Source: Luteimonas deserti (GTDB lineage: Bacteria > Pseudomonadota > Gammaproteobacteria > Xanthomonadales > Xanthomonadaceae). Taken from it: a stretch of DNA of 64,000 nucleotides. The position numbers and the translations under genes are program-made. Shown here piece after piece: positions 31,590 to 39,561 of this stretch; the stretch's first letter is position 1; each line of letters begins with the position of its first letter. The stretch covers positions 302,368-366,367 of the forward strand of contig NZ_JACCJZ010000004.1 in the NCBI RefSeq assembly GCF_013425765.1, written 5' to 3'. Below the pieces are notes generated by a model. It saw only the letters and a list, made by a program, of their open reading frames with translations, had not been told where the DNA came from and searched no databases.

Positions 31590-32093
31590 TCGATCGACCT
31601 GCTGTTCAACAATGCGGGCCTCATGCCGCTGTCCGACGTCGACCAGTTCAAGACCGACGAGTGGCATCGGATGGTCGACGTCAATCTCAAGGGCCTGCTC
31701 AATACCACCGCGGCGGTGCTGCCGCACATGATCAAGCAGCGGTCGGGCCATGTGTTCAATACCTCGTCGATCGCGGGGCGCAAGGTGTTCAAGGGGCTCG
31801 CCGTGTACTGCGCCACCAAACACGCGGTGACCGCCTTCTCCGACGGCCTGCGCATGGAGGTGGGCCAGAAGCACAACATCCGCGTGACCTGCATCCAGCC
31901 CGGCGCGGTCGAGACCGAGCTCTACGATCAGATCAGCGATCCCGGCTATCGCCAGCAGATGGATGAGCTGGCCGAGCAGATGACGTTCCTCAAAGGCCGC
32001 GACATCGCCGATACCATCCTGTTCGCGGCCCAGGCACCACCGCACGTCAACGTCGCGGAGCTGTTCGTGCTGCCGACCGAGCAAGGCTGGTAA
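31590..32093 (+). pseudogene. 5'-truncated short-chain dehydrogenase/reductase
   Basis: The frame reads IDLLFNNAGLMPLSDVDQF, then VDVNLKGLLNTTAAVLPHM, then the catalytic YCATKHA (YxxxK), and QPGAVETELY, ending with LPTEQGW. This is the C-terminal two-thirds of an SDR close to the YdfG/clavulanate-dehydrogenase type. The NAD(P)-binding TGxxxGIG segment and roughly 75-80 N-terminal residues are missing; the frame opens only at a stop at 31563-31565. An internal ATG at 31623 could start a shorter protein, but it would lack the cofactor site. Treated as a remnant. Confidence 0.72.
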
Positions 32094-32324
32094 TCAGCAC
32101 TCCCGGTGAGCGCGCCCACGATCCTTCGGCTCGCAACGCACGACCATCGCGGTGACAGGCTCACTTCCCTACCTGGGTGCGCCTGTAGCGGGGTCAGGTT
32201 GAGCACGGGCTAACGGCGGGCTAATCGTGCCAGGTTCACTTCTGGTCGATGCGGGCCCGCCTCAGTGACCAGGTGCTCGCAGAGCGCCGCTAGCTTTTGA
32301 ATCTCTGTTCCCGGTGCCAGCGCA
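32094..32324. repeat. Cluster of repeat-family words
   Basis: GGTGACAGGCTCACTT at 32151-32166, GGGGTCAGGTTGA at 32190-32202, GGCTAACGGCGG near 32209-32219, GCTAATCGTGCCAGGTTCAC at 32220-32239 and CGGTGCCAG at 32312-32320. All resemble the GCTAACGGTGCCAGGTTCAC family and share its orientation. No gene is seen here. Confidence 0.6.
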
Positions 32325-32420
32325 AGTAAATGCGGCGGCGAAGATTGCGACCTCTGCCACCACGCTGGGCTCGCGGGCATGCGAGCAGGCGTGGGCGCAC
32401 AGGAATCCGGCGAAGCGGGT
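32325..32420 (-). pseudogene. Third, short remnant of the small membrane-protein family
   Basis: Reads RFAGFLCAHACSHAREPSVV then AEVAIFAAAF. It aligns base by base (about 85% by eye over some 85 bases) with the remnant at 33865-34050, which continues into the family signature LWHG. It is bounded by CGGTGCCAG (32312-32320) and by GGGGTCAGGTCGA (32424-32436), both members of the local repeat family. Confidence 0.55.
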
Positions 32421-32423
32421 AAT

Positions 32424-32657
32424 GGGGTCAGGTCGAGTTACCTAGCTACTTGGTTGACCAGATCCCGACCCGCTTGTGAACTCAAGGGCGCGAGCTCCGT
32501 TCGATTGCGGGACACAGGATCAAGCCGGGGTGCCAGCCGACGCAATGTATGGCCGCTGGTACGCGAAAGCGTCCTCGTCCGAACCAGTTCAGCCTCACGT
32601 CCGCACGAGGTGCATTGCACTCCACCAGCCGGGAGAGCCGCTTAATCGGGCGCTCAC
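32424..32657. other. Repeat word and unassigned sequence
   Basis: Begins with GGGGTCAGGTCGA (32424-32436). The remainder up to the lipoprotein gene shows no recognisable gene. Confidence 0.35.
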
Positions 32658-33572
32658 TCAGTCGCGACGCCTCAAGAGCAGCCCGAATGTGTCGGTCGAC
32701 AATAAAAGGCCATTCTTTCCGCTGAGTTCGGCCAGAGGTGAGGCGTGGAGGACGGCGATGACATCCCCGGCGCTCGGCTGTCCATTCGCGGAAGACGGGA
32801 TATGTAAATCAGCGCAGTGCGCGGCAAGTGCGCGCTGCGAATCCCCTGTCGTAGTGAGGCGCCCTGTGTTGTCGATCCGATAGCTGATGCGCAGTGCAGA
32901 GCACGTAGTGTGCCGGAGCGTGCCGTTATCGAAGATCAGGTGCCCGGGCAGTTCGGATAACCCGGTCGATGAGGCGCCGGCGCCGTGCACGTAGCGCGTG
33001 ATGCTCTCTGCTTGCCACGTGCCCGTCAGGGCGCGCGGTGTGGGCACAAAGGCGAGTCGGCGGATCTCTGGGCGTTCGAGGATGAGCGTTCGTTCACCCG
33101 CCTTGAGGAGGAGGCGGTGTGCGCCCAGGGCCTCGATGCTGGGGCTGCGGTCGAAGAACCTGAAGTAGCGCGCTTCTCGCGCATTTGTGTCCGCTCCGCA
33201 CCCCATCATGGTCTGAGGATGGTCGAAATCCGGTCCGGTATCGAGTATGCCGAGCCCCAGGATGTCCGGCCGGGTGGTGTAGTTGCACTCCAAGTGCAGG
33301 GCCACTCCGCTGACGTCGAAGTCAGCATACGCGGCGCGCTCCGCACCGATCAACCTTGATTCGGGACTGTAGCCCTCGAACGACACGACATCCCACGCGC
33401 CCAGCACGTGCCTCGGGTCCGCGATTGCGACCGCTTCATCCGCCGGGCGAAACGTGTCGGCCTCGGCTGGAAGACGCTGCACGCCAGTGCAGGCACTGAG
33501 CGCAGCCAGGGCAACGGCGCAAACGAAGCGGGGGTGTCCTGCAGTCGGCAGTCCACTGGGTGAAGGGCGCAT
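32658..33572 (-). CDS. Lipoprotein with two META/HslJ-like domains
   Basis: 304 residues. A lipobox (ALSAC, Cys28) marks export and lipid anchoring. Residues about 55-175 look like a META/HslJ domain (VLGAWDVVSFEGY, MMGCGAD, LILERP), and residues about 180-300 appear to be a second, diverged copy (LTGTWQAESITRY, then TTCS). HslJ-type domains occur in heat-inducible or stress-related envelope proteins. The ATG at 33572 has GGAGG seven bases upstream and directly precedes the signal peptide. Surrounded by remnants but apparently intact. Confidence 0.72.
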   Translation of the reverse strand: MRPSPSGLPTAGHPRFVCAVALAALSACTGVQRLPAEADTFRPADEAVAIADPRHVLGAWDVVSFEGYSPESRLIGAERAAYADFDVSGVALHLECNYTTRPDILGLGILDTGPDFDHPQTMMGCGADTNAREARYFRFFDRSPSIEALGAHRLLLKAGERTLILERPEIRRLAFVPTPRALTGTWQAESITRYVHGAGASSTGLSELPGHLIFDNGTLRHTTCSALRISYRIDNTGRLTTTGDSQRALAAHCADLHIPSSANGQPSAGDVIAVLHASPLAELSGKNGLLLSTDTFGLLLRRRD

Positions 33573-33864
33573 CTCGTACCTCCATGTCGTCTCGACCGAG
33601 CGGAACAACGCTTTCACGCTCGACGCCTCATCGGATCCAACTGTGCCGGATTCATGTGTTGCAGCCGTAGACCTGCGCCGGATACAACGGATCGAGCATC
33701 CGCATGCTGACAGAACCATGCCGGATGTTGCTGTTGCCGGAGCAGCCCTACACCGCTGCAGGATGCCACCGTCCACCGCGTCGTGCTGCGCATGGCTGCG
33801 GTCATGCCAAAGAAGCAAGATCAGGCTCACGTTGTCCGTCTCGCCGGCTGTCTGATTGGATCCC
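33573..33864. other. Unassigned intergenic stretch
   Basis: Upstream region of the META lipoprotein gene; must contain its promoter. No gene recognised. Confidence 0.35.
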
Positions 33865-34050
33865 CCCCGGCATTGATGCGTCTGCTCCATGACTCGCCGA
33901 CTGCAGCGACGACTTCGACGCTCTGCCGTGCCAAAGGCTGAAAAATGCGGCAGCGAAGGTTGCGACGCCTGCCACCACGCTGGGCTAGCGGGCATGCGGT
34001 CAGGGGTAGGCGCGCAGGAAGCTGGCGAAGCGCGCGTCGGTTCGCCCGTT
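33865..34050 (-). pseudogene. Fourth, frameshifted remnant of the small membrane-protein family
   Basis: One frame reads PSVVAGVATFAAAFFSLWHG after two in-frame stops. A shift of one base is then needed to continue as VVAAVGESWSRRINAG, which matches VGESWIRRINADS of the intact protein at 29202-29837. The stops and the frameshift show decay. It is closest to the fragment at 32325-32420. Confidence 0.65.
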
Positions 34051-34130
34051 GCGAGGACGCGTGTCGGGTCGTCCGTTGACACGCGATGGACCGCTCCGGA
34101 AAAATCGCTCGACCCCCGGGAGTGACCACC

Positions 34131-34790
34131 ATGTCCGAGCCGCCGATCGAAGTGAGCGCCGAGGGCGTGGAGCCGAAGGCGCGCAAGACCGGACATCGCG
34201 CGAGCGATCTCGCGATCGGCCTCGCGGCGCTGCTCATCTCGCTGATCTCGCTGGCCGTGGCGATCCACCACGGCAAGACGCAGGAGCGGCTCGTGGCCGC
34301 GAACTCGTGGCCGTACCTCACCTACATCACCACCAATGGCGGATTCGGCGAGGAGCCGGGGCGCATCGTGATGGCGATCGAGAATGCGGGCAGCGGGCCG
34401 GCGCTGCTGCAGAACCTCGTGGTCCGGTACCGGGGCGAGGTGGTGAAGCATCCGCAGCACCTGCTGCAGCTGTGCTGCGGCGTCGCGCCGGGAGTGGACC
34501 TCACCCGAGAGGCGCCCCCGTCCACGGCCGCGGCGCAACTCGCACCCAGTGCGGTGGGCTCGGCGATCGGCGTGTACAAGCCGGGCATGCGCGCCCGCGT
34601 GCTCGAGTACGCGGCCGATCCCGCCCAGCAGGCGGTCTGGGACGGCCTCAACCGCGCACGCGTGGAGCTGGAGTTCGATGCCTGTTACTGCTCGGTGCTC
34701 GACGAGTGCTTCAGTTCAGACCTCGTGTCGATGACCCCCACGCGGGTCGACGCATGTCCTGCGCGTGGTCCCGACACGTTCGGCGGCTGA
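34131..34790 (+). CDS. Hypothetical protein with one N-terminal membrane helix
   Basis: 219 residues. A cytoplasmic 30-residue acidic/basic head, a single helix (LAIGLAALLISLISLAVAI), then a periplasmic domain beginning with HHGKTQERLVAANSWPYLTY and IENAGSGPALLQNLVVRYRG. This arrangement is common in uncharacterised proteobacterial membrane proteins. Cysteines cluster in the second half (LCCG, CYCSVLDEC). The ATG at 34131 has a GGGAG site; an in-frame ATG at 34086 adds a basic stretch and is less likely. Function unknown. Confidence 0.7.
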   Translation: MSEPPIEVSAEGVEPKARKTGHRASDLAIGLAALLISLISLAVAIHHGKTQERLVAANSWPYLTYITTNGGFGEEPGRIVMAIENAGSGPALLQNLVVRYRGEVVKHPQHLLQLCCGVAPGVDLTREAPPSTAAAQLAPSAVGSAIGVYKPGMRARVLEYAADPAQQAVWDGLNRARVELEFDACYCSVLDECFSSDLVSMTPTRVDACPARGPDTFGG

Positions 34791-34803
34791 ATCGATCACG
34801 CGG

Positions 34804-34819
34804 ATCAGGTTCACCTGAT
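34804..34819. repeat. Palindrome ATCAGGT-TC-ACCTGAT
   Basis: Perfect 7-base arms with a 2-base centre, 13 bases after the stop at 34790. It contains CAGGTTCAC, the core of the repeat family seen at 29-32 kb. It could act as a transcript-end hairpin or be a relic of the element. Confidence 0.45.
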
Positions 34820-34938
34820 TCGCGCCGTCATTGTCGGGCGAGTGTGCGCATTGGTGTTCATACGTTCCGGCCTGGCGACGGCGGAGTCACGGCACAGTGG
34901 CTGACGCACCGAGCGGCTGCAGGCATCCAAGCCCGGTG

Positions 34939-35997
34939 TCAGTCGCAAATCGGGACACGTGCCGCTGTCGGTGCATTCCAGTTTCCGCAGGCGCGCTCCG
35001 GCGTGGCCACCCCGGGCGGTGCGTCGCCGTTCGGCCGTAAAGGCCCTGCCGTCTGCAACATCGCCGCCGTCCGCGTCAGCAGGGTCTGCATGTCCGCAAT
35101 CGGTTCACTGCACGCCACCACCTGCGCCGGCCGTCCGATCATCAGGACCTGGGCCACGAGGGCTTCCGGGCTGTCGGCGCCGACCCGCAGCAGGCTGTGG
35201 GTGGCCGATTCGCACTCGAGGATGCCGCACCACAGGGGGAGCGCGGCTTCGAGTTCGGCCACCGTGCCCGGCACGCGCAGCGTCATGCGGCAGGCGAACG
35301 GGGCATAGGCGATGCCACGCTCCAGCCGTTCGGCCACATCGGCCGGCACGGTGCGCGGCGGGAAGGGCGGACCCAGGCGTGGCGCGCCGTGCACGCGGTC
35401 GACGCGGAAGCTGCGCCAGTCATCGCGGTCCTGGTCCCAGGCGATGAGGTACCAGCGGCGACCGAAGTTGGCCAGGCGCAGCGGCTCGACGCGCCGCTGG
35501 CTCGGTTCACCGGTATGGCTGCTGTACGCGAATGCCAGCGTGCGGCAATCGCGGCATGCGGTGGCCAGGGTCTGCAGCAGGCCGGCATCCACCAGAGCAG
35601 GGCCGGTGCGCAACGACAGCGTGACCGCATGCAGCGCACTGCTGCGCCGGCGCAGGCGCGCGGGCATCAGCTGGTCCAGCTTGGCGAGCAGTGCCAGGGC
35701 CGCGTCTTCGAGGCCGCCCACGTTGGCGCTGGCGGCCCGCAGTGCGAGGGCCAGCGTCACCGCTTCGTCGTCGTCGAGCATCAGCGGTGGCAACTCGGCG
35801 CCGCGGCCCAGCGCGTAGCCGCCGCCCACGCCCGAGGACGCCTCCACCGGATAGCCCAGCTCGCGCAGGCGATCGACATCGCGGCGCACGGTGCGCGCAT
35901 CCACGCCCAGTTCCGCGGCGAGCGCCGCGCCGGCCCAGTGCCGCCGCGATTGCAGCAGGCTGGCCAATCGCAGCAGGCGGGCGGAGGTCGACAACAC
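34939..35997 (-). CDS. YafY-type HTH/WYL-domain transcriptional regulator
   Basis: 352 residues. The N-terminal HTH_11 motif (LAAELGVDARTVRRDVDRLR) is followed by a WYL domain (LRLANFGRRWYLIAWDQDRD then WRSFRVDRV) and a WCX C-terminal extension. WYL regulators bind ligands, including nucleotides or small metabolites, and act as repressors or activators. The start is a GTG at 35997. A TAGGCT -10-like word on this strand at 36009-36004 would place the transcript start almost on the GTG, suggesting a leaderless message. Divergent from a glutathione S-transferase gene with a dyad between them. Confidence 0.85.
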   Translation of the reverse strand: MLSTSARLLRLASLLQSRRHWAGAALAAELGVDARTVRRDVDRLRELGYPVEASSGVGGGYALGRGAELPPLMLDDDEAVTLALALRAASANVGGLEDAALALLAKLDQLMPARLRRRSSALHAVTLSLRTGPALVDAGLLQTLATACRDCRTLAFAYSSHTGEPSQRRVEPLRLANFGRRWYLIAWDQDRDDWRSFRVDRVHGAPRLGPPFPPRTVPADVAERLERGIAYAPFACRMTLRVPGTVAELEAALPLWCGILECESATHSLLRVGADSPEALVAQVLMIGRPAQVVACSEPIADMQTLLTRTAAMLQTAGPLRPNGDAPPGVATPERACGNWNAPTAARVPICD

Positions 35998-36024
35998 GCC
36001 GGCAGCCTATCGAGGGCAGGAACT

Positions 36025-36045
36025 GTCCGCAACGCGGACTAGGCT
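36025..36045. promoter_or_regulatory. Candidate operator plus -10 of the GST gene
   Basis: GTCCGC (36025-36030) and GCGGAC (36034-36039) form a perfect dyad around AAC, directly abutting the -10-like TAGGCT at 36040-36045. Its position between the divergent WYL regulator and GST genes suits a regulator site. Confidence 0.5.
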
Positions 36046-36073
36046 TTCCCCGTCCATCCATCCGGGAGTCGCC

Positions 36074-36724
36074 ATGACCACGTCCACCATCACGCTGTAC
36101 CACAACCCCCAGTCCCGTTCGGCCGGCACGCGCATCCTGCTCGAAGCGGTGGGCGCCGAGTACACGGTGGAACCGGTCGACTTCGCCAGCGGCCAGAACC
36201 GCACGCCGGAATTTCTGGCCGTCAATCCGCTCGGCAAGCTGCCCACGCTGGTGCATGGCGAGGCGGTGCTCACCGAGCAGATCGCCATCGTGATCTACCT
36301 GGCCGACCGTTTCCCGCAGGCCGGCCTGGCGCCCGCGATCGACGATCCCCTGCGCGGCCCGTACCTGCGCTGGCTGGCCTTCTACGCTGGCTGCTTCGAG
36401 CCGGCCGTCCTCGACCGCGCCTACAAGCGTGAACCGATCGAAGCATCGGCCTCGCCGTACCGCGACTACGACACCGTCATCGACACCTTGGCCGCGCAAC
36501 TGGCGCGGGCCGACTATCTACTGGGCGACCGCCTGACCGCTGCGGACCTGCACTGGGGCAACGCGCTGAAGTGGACCACCGGGTTCGGCATCGTGCCCAT
36601 GCGGCCGGTGTTCATGGACTACATCGCGCGGGTCGATGCGCACCCTGCATGCGTGCGCGCCCGCGAACTCGATGCAGCGCTGCTGGCCGACATGGCGCCG
36701 CCACCGGCGTCGTCTGCCGGTTGA
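36074..36724 (+). CDS. Glutathione S-transferase family protein
   Basis: 216 residues. A thioredoxin-like N-terminal domain (ITLYHNPQSRSAGTRILLEA, GKLPTLVHGEAVLTEQIAIV with the cis-proline and glutathione-contacting residues) and an all-helical C-terminal domain (YLLGDRLTAADLHWGNAL). A serine lies in the S-R-S motif where beta-class GSTs would place a catalytic residue. It conjugates or reduces with glutathione in the cytoplasm; the substrate is unknown. Probably regulated by the divergent WYL protein. Confidence 0.87.
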   Translation: MTTSTITLYHNPQSRSAGTRILLEAVGAEYTVEPVDFASGQNRTPEFLAVNPLGKLPTLVHGEAVLTEQIAIVIYLADRFPQAGLAPAIDDPLRGPYLRWLAFYAGCFEPAVLDRAYKREPIEASASPYRDYDTVIDTLAAQLARADYLLGDRLTAADLHWGNALKWTTGFGIVPMRPVFMDYIARVDAHPACVRARELDAALLADMAPPPASSAG

Positions 36725-36765
36725 TCGGTCGGCCGCGGCCTGGAGGAACATCGGGGCATCGCGCG

Positions 36766-37050
36766 CTAGAACACGACGATGGACACCTCGCCCGGAAAGT
36801 CGACCTGGCTGGCCAGGGCGAGGGCGTCGTCCAAGGTCTCGGGGGCCGCGTGGGCTGCGGTCAGCATCTCGTACGGCGCGGTGCCATCGCCGATGCAGAA
36901 CCAGTCGATGGCGTCCACGATGTCCTCTGCGTCGACGCCCACCACGCCCACGTACTGGACGCCTTCGCGGATCCATTCGGCGACGAGGCGATCCAGTCCT
37001 GGTCGAAGTCCGCTGCTGGAGTGCAGGACGATCTTGCGCGGTGCTGTCAT
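36766..37050 (-). CDS. Small hypothetical acidic protein
   Basis: 94 residues, no signal or membrane segment. The sequence has the feel of a compact alpha/beta domain: KIVLHSSSGLRPGLDRLVAE, VGVVGVDAEDIVDAIDWFCI and a closing strand GEVSIVVF. No family was assigned with certainty. The ATG at 37050 is used because the 32 codons upstream cross low-complexity intergenic DNA. Transcribed in the same direction as the patatin-like gene 97 bases upstream. Confidence 0.6.
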   Translation of the reverse strand: MTAPRKIVLHSSSGLRPGLDRLVAEWIREGVQYVGVVGVDAEDIVDAIDWFCIGDGTAPYEMLTAAHAAPETLDDALALASQVDFPGEVSIVVF

Positions 37051-37146
37051 CGGGGGCGCTACACCATGCACTGAGGCGTGCCACCGAGTGGCACCGCTGA
37101 TTGGGAGTGGGGATTGGGGGAAAGGGGCGGGCGTCCGGCCACCCAC

Positions 37147-38229
37147 TCAGGCCTCGCGCTTCGTCTTCCCGGTGTCGTCTCCGGGAGGCCGGAAGCTGTC
37201 CTCGAACATCGCTCCCAGATCAAAGCTGGAGCGCGTGCCGATGTCTTCGTAATGCCGCTCCAGGAACGCGTCGGCCCAGCTCCAGCCGCGTTCCTTGAGT
37301 TGCTGCAGGTAGGCCCACTCGGCATTGAGCTTGCTGGAGGGGTCGAGCCCGTCGAGTCCTTGTTCGGCGTGGATGATGTGCACGAAGAGGGCGCGATAGC
37401 GCTCCGACTCCAGGCCTTCGGCATCGATCAGCCGGTGCAGCAGCTCGATCGCGCGCAGGTCCTTGATCAGGCTGGTGTTGAAGCTGATCTCGTTGAGTCG
37501 GCTGACGATCTCACGGCCGGTGCGCGGCACCGCGTCGCGCACCAGCGGATTGATCTGCACGACGACAAGGTCCCGGGTGGCGGTGTCCTCGACCAGCGGA
37601 TACAGGGCCGGGTTGGCGGTATAACCGCCGTCCCAGTACGCCTCGCCATCGATCTCCACGGCCTGGAACATGAAGGGCAGACAGGCCGAGGCCATCACCG
37701 CGTCCACGGTGAGCTCCGGCTGGCTGAAGGTGCGCGCGCGCCCGGTGCGCACATTGGTCGCGGTCACGTAGACCTTCAGAGCCTCGCAATGGTTGACGCG
37801 TTCGAAGTCGACCTCGCGGGCGACGAGGTCACGCAGCGGGTTGATGTCCAGCGGGTTGAGCTCGTAAGGCGAGAACTGCCGGGTCAGCTGCTCGAAGAAC
37901 AAGAAGGCGGGGTTGCGGTCCAGCGACCACTGCCCACTGAGCCTGTCCCAGAGGCTGCGCTGCAGCGGCGAGTGGCGTGCAGAGTCGGCCACCGCTTTCC
38001 AGAATCGCGCCAGCGCCTCGCGCGCACCGTCGCGCCCGCCACGCTGCAGGCCGGCGGCCATCGCCACCGCGTTCATCGCTCCGGCGCTCGCGCCGCTGAT
38101 GCAGGCAATGTCGATTCGCGGGTCGGACAGCAGGCGGTCCAGCACCCCCCAGGTCAGCGCCCCGTGGGAGCCGCCGCCCTGCAGGGCGAGGTCGACGATC
38201 TTGGCGGACGTGCTCGGTTTCGCGGGCAT
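37147..38229 (-). CDS. Patatin-like phospholipase
   Basis: 360 residues. The oxyanion loop GGGSHG is at 18-23, the nucleophile Ser48 in GASAG at 46-50, and the catalytic aspartate in the DGG motif at 200-202, completing the Ser-Asp dyad. No signal peptide or C-terminal barrel, so it is a cytosolic or injected acyl hydrolase rather than a type V autotransporter lipase. A C-terminal region (HIIHAEQGLDGLDPSSKLN) is typical of the YjjU/RssA-like bacterial branch. The ATG at 38229 leads into the first strand. Confidence 0.86.
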   Translation of the reverse strand: MPAKPSTSAKIVDLALQGGGSHGALTWGVLDRLLSDPRIDIACISGASAGAMNAVAMAAGLQRGGRDGAREALARFWKAVADSARHSPLQRSLWDRLSGQWSLDRNPAFLFFEQLTRQFSPYELNPLDINPLRDLVAREVDFERVNHCEALKVYVTATNVRTGRARTFSQPELTVDAVMASACLPFMFQAVEIDGEAYWDGGYTANPALYPLVEDTATRDLVVVQINPLVRDAVPRTGREIVSRLNEISFNTSLIKDLRAIELLHRLIDAEGLESERYRALFVHIIHAEQGLDGLDPSSKLNAEWAYLQQLKERGWSWADAFLERHYEDIGTRSSFDLGAMFEDSFRPPGDDTGKTKREA

Positions 38230-38529
38230 GGCCGGCTTCTCAGGACAGTGATGGCGCTAGGGTAAACCGAGCCGTCGGCCGCTTCCGTGAGGTGTCCATG
38301 CCGTATTTGTGACCACGTCTCGCCGGTTGTGGCCGCGACCGGGGAGGCCCCGCTTTGCCCGAGGCTGGGACATGCAAGGGCAATGACGGGCCCGGCAGGA
38401 TCAGGAACGCCCCGTGCCGCCTGCAATAACCTCACCGATCGAGTCGAAAGCTCGACGGTCGAACGCTGTGGGCAAATCGGAACTTCCAGCCCGTCGCACG
38501 AGTACCGATCGGCGCAAGCCGACGATCTC
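38230..38529. other. Intergenic region, no gene seen
   Basis: 300 bases upstream of the patatin-like gene. Holds its promoter; a TAGCGC word lies about 25 bases from the start. Frames here are not recognisable, although part may be the decayed 3' end of the adjacent DUF3883 pseudogene. Confidence 0.35.
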
Positions 38530-38805
38530 AGTCGGGCGCCCGGCAGCACGATCATGCGCGGCGATTGCCGGACGTCGAACGGGTGTTACAGATGGAACTG
38601 CTCGGCGCCGTCCGGGAACTCGCCTTGTTGCGGTGAAACGAAGAAGGGCGTCTCGCCGAGATACCCCGTGGTCTTGACCCTCGATGAAGCGCCCGCGGTC
38701 GACGATCACGAATGACAGGATGGCGTACCCCGGTCCATCTCCGTGCCTCGCCGAGGCTTGCTCGACGGGGTTGGCCAATGCCTGTTCGTTTCTCGCGGGT
38801 GCCGG
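38530..38805 (-). pseudogene. Frameshifted DUF3883 (NOV C-terminal-like) gene remnant
   Basis: One frame reads RHGDGPGYAILSF and GRFIE. After a one-base insertion near 38678-38681 the next frame continues VKTTGYLGETPFFVSPQQ, GAEQFHL, a TAA stop (38588-38586), then HPFDVRQSPRMIVLPGA. The parallel stretch of the fragment at 29856-30062 reads AEQFHLYRLFDFRQSPRM, so a tyrosine codon has become the stop. The pattern GxGYxILSF, RFIEVKTT, TPFFVS is characteristic of DUF3883. Frameshift plus stop make it a pseudogene. Confidence 0.72.
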
Positions 38806-39276
38806 GTCGATTAGGGCCGCGCCGCGTGCATAGACGAGCCATGCTCGGCGGTGTTCGAGGTCAGTGCCGGAAATGCTCCGGGACAGCAAGCAGGCGCACG
38901 ATCGTCTAGTGAGGGAAGCTCCTCAGCACACGATCTCCGGTTTCATCGGAGCGACCCAGCTCCCGGCAGTCGCGGTTTGTCGGCCAGGTCATGCATGCAG
39001 CTTGTCGACGACTGCGGCATCTCGCCATCAACCACGGTCGGCCAGAGCGAGCAGCCACGTTCGAGAGGCAAGCGATCCTCTTCATATGATCGATCGTCGA
39101 GCTGCCATAGCGCCCGATGTCTGCATCCACATCCTGGGAGGCAGCGCTCGTCACGTCCGCAGCGGCCATCCTTGCGTTCTGAGCGACCTGACACCTCGTG
39201 AGGGCGGCGGATGTCCAATCAGAGGTGAATCGCGCGTGGTTACGATGCGCGCCGATGCCAGGCGCTGCCGCCGGCC
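38806..39276. other. Unassigned region upstream of the DUF3883 remnant
   Basis: 471 bases. It may contain further decayed N-terminal coding sequence of the DUF3883 gene, but no motif could be recognised on either strand. Confidence 0.35.
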
Positions 39277-39561
39277 TCAGCTGCTGACGTCAGGCATGCC
39301 GACCGGGTCAGCCATGACCGGGCCAAGGGCAGGGTGGACCACCGTTGGCCGCAGGTATCCGTGCGCCTCGGCGATGGCGAAAAGCCGCTCCAGCTCGGTC
39401 TCAAACTGCGGCTCGAGTTCGGGCGTAATCAGCTGCTCGACGGCGGCCTCGCGTTCGGCCCAGTAGCTCCAGAATTCGTCCTGCGTCGGCCCGGTGTCGA
39501 TCAGGAGCTTGAGCTCCCCTTCCCAGCCAGCGAAGAGGTTCGATAGGTTGCGAGTAGGCAT
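39277..39561 (-). CDS. Small hypothetical acidic protein
   Basis: 94 residues, strongly acidic, aromatic-rich N-terminal half (FAGWEGELKLLIDTG, EFWSYWAEREAAVEQL). No signal or membrane segment, no recognised family. The start is the ATG at 39561. Small acidic cytoplasmic proteins in such regions are sometimes immunity or antitoxin-like, but there is no partner gene to support that here. Confidence 0.5.
   Translation of the reverse strand: MPTRNLSNLFAGWEGELKLLIDTGPTQDEFWSYWAEREAAVEQLITPELEPQFETELERLFAIAEAHGYLRPTVVHPALGPVMADPVGMPDVSS

Noticed and set aside
29117..32436. Integron cassette array with attC sites
   Set aside because: The repeats are about 20-24 bases with no internal dyad and no matching core and inverse-core sites, and no integron integrase is present.
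29117..32436. CRISPR array
   Set aside because: Spacing between copies is irregular (tens to thousands of bases) and no cas genes are seen.
39277..39561. Antitoxin or immunity protein
   Set aside because: Small and acidic, but no toxin partner is adjacent and no family match was recognised.
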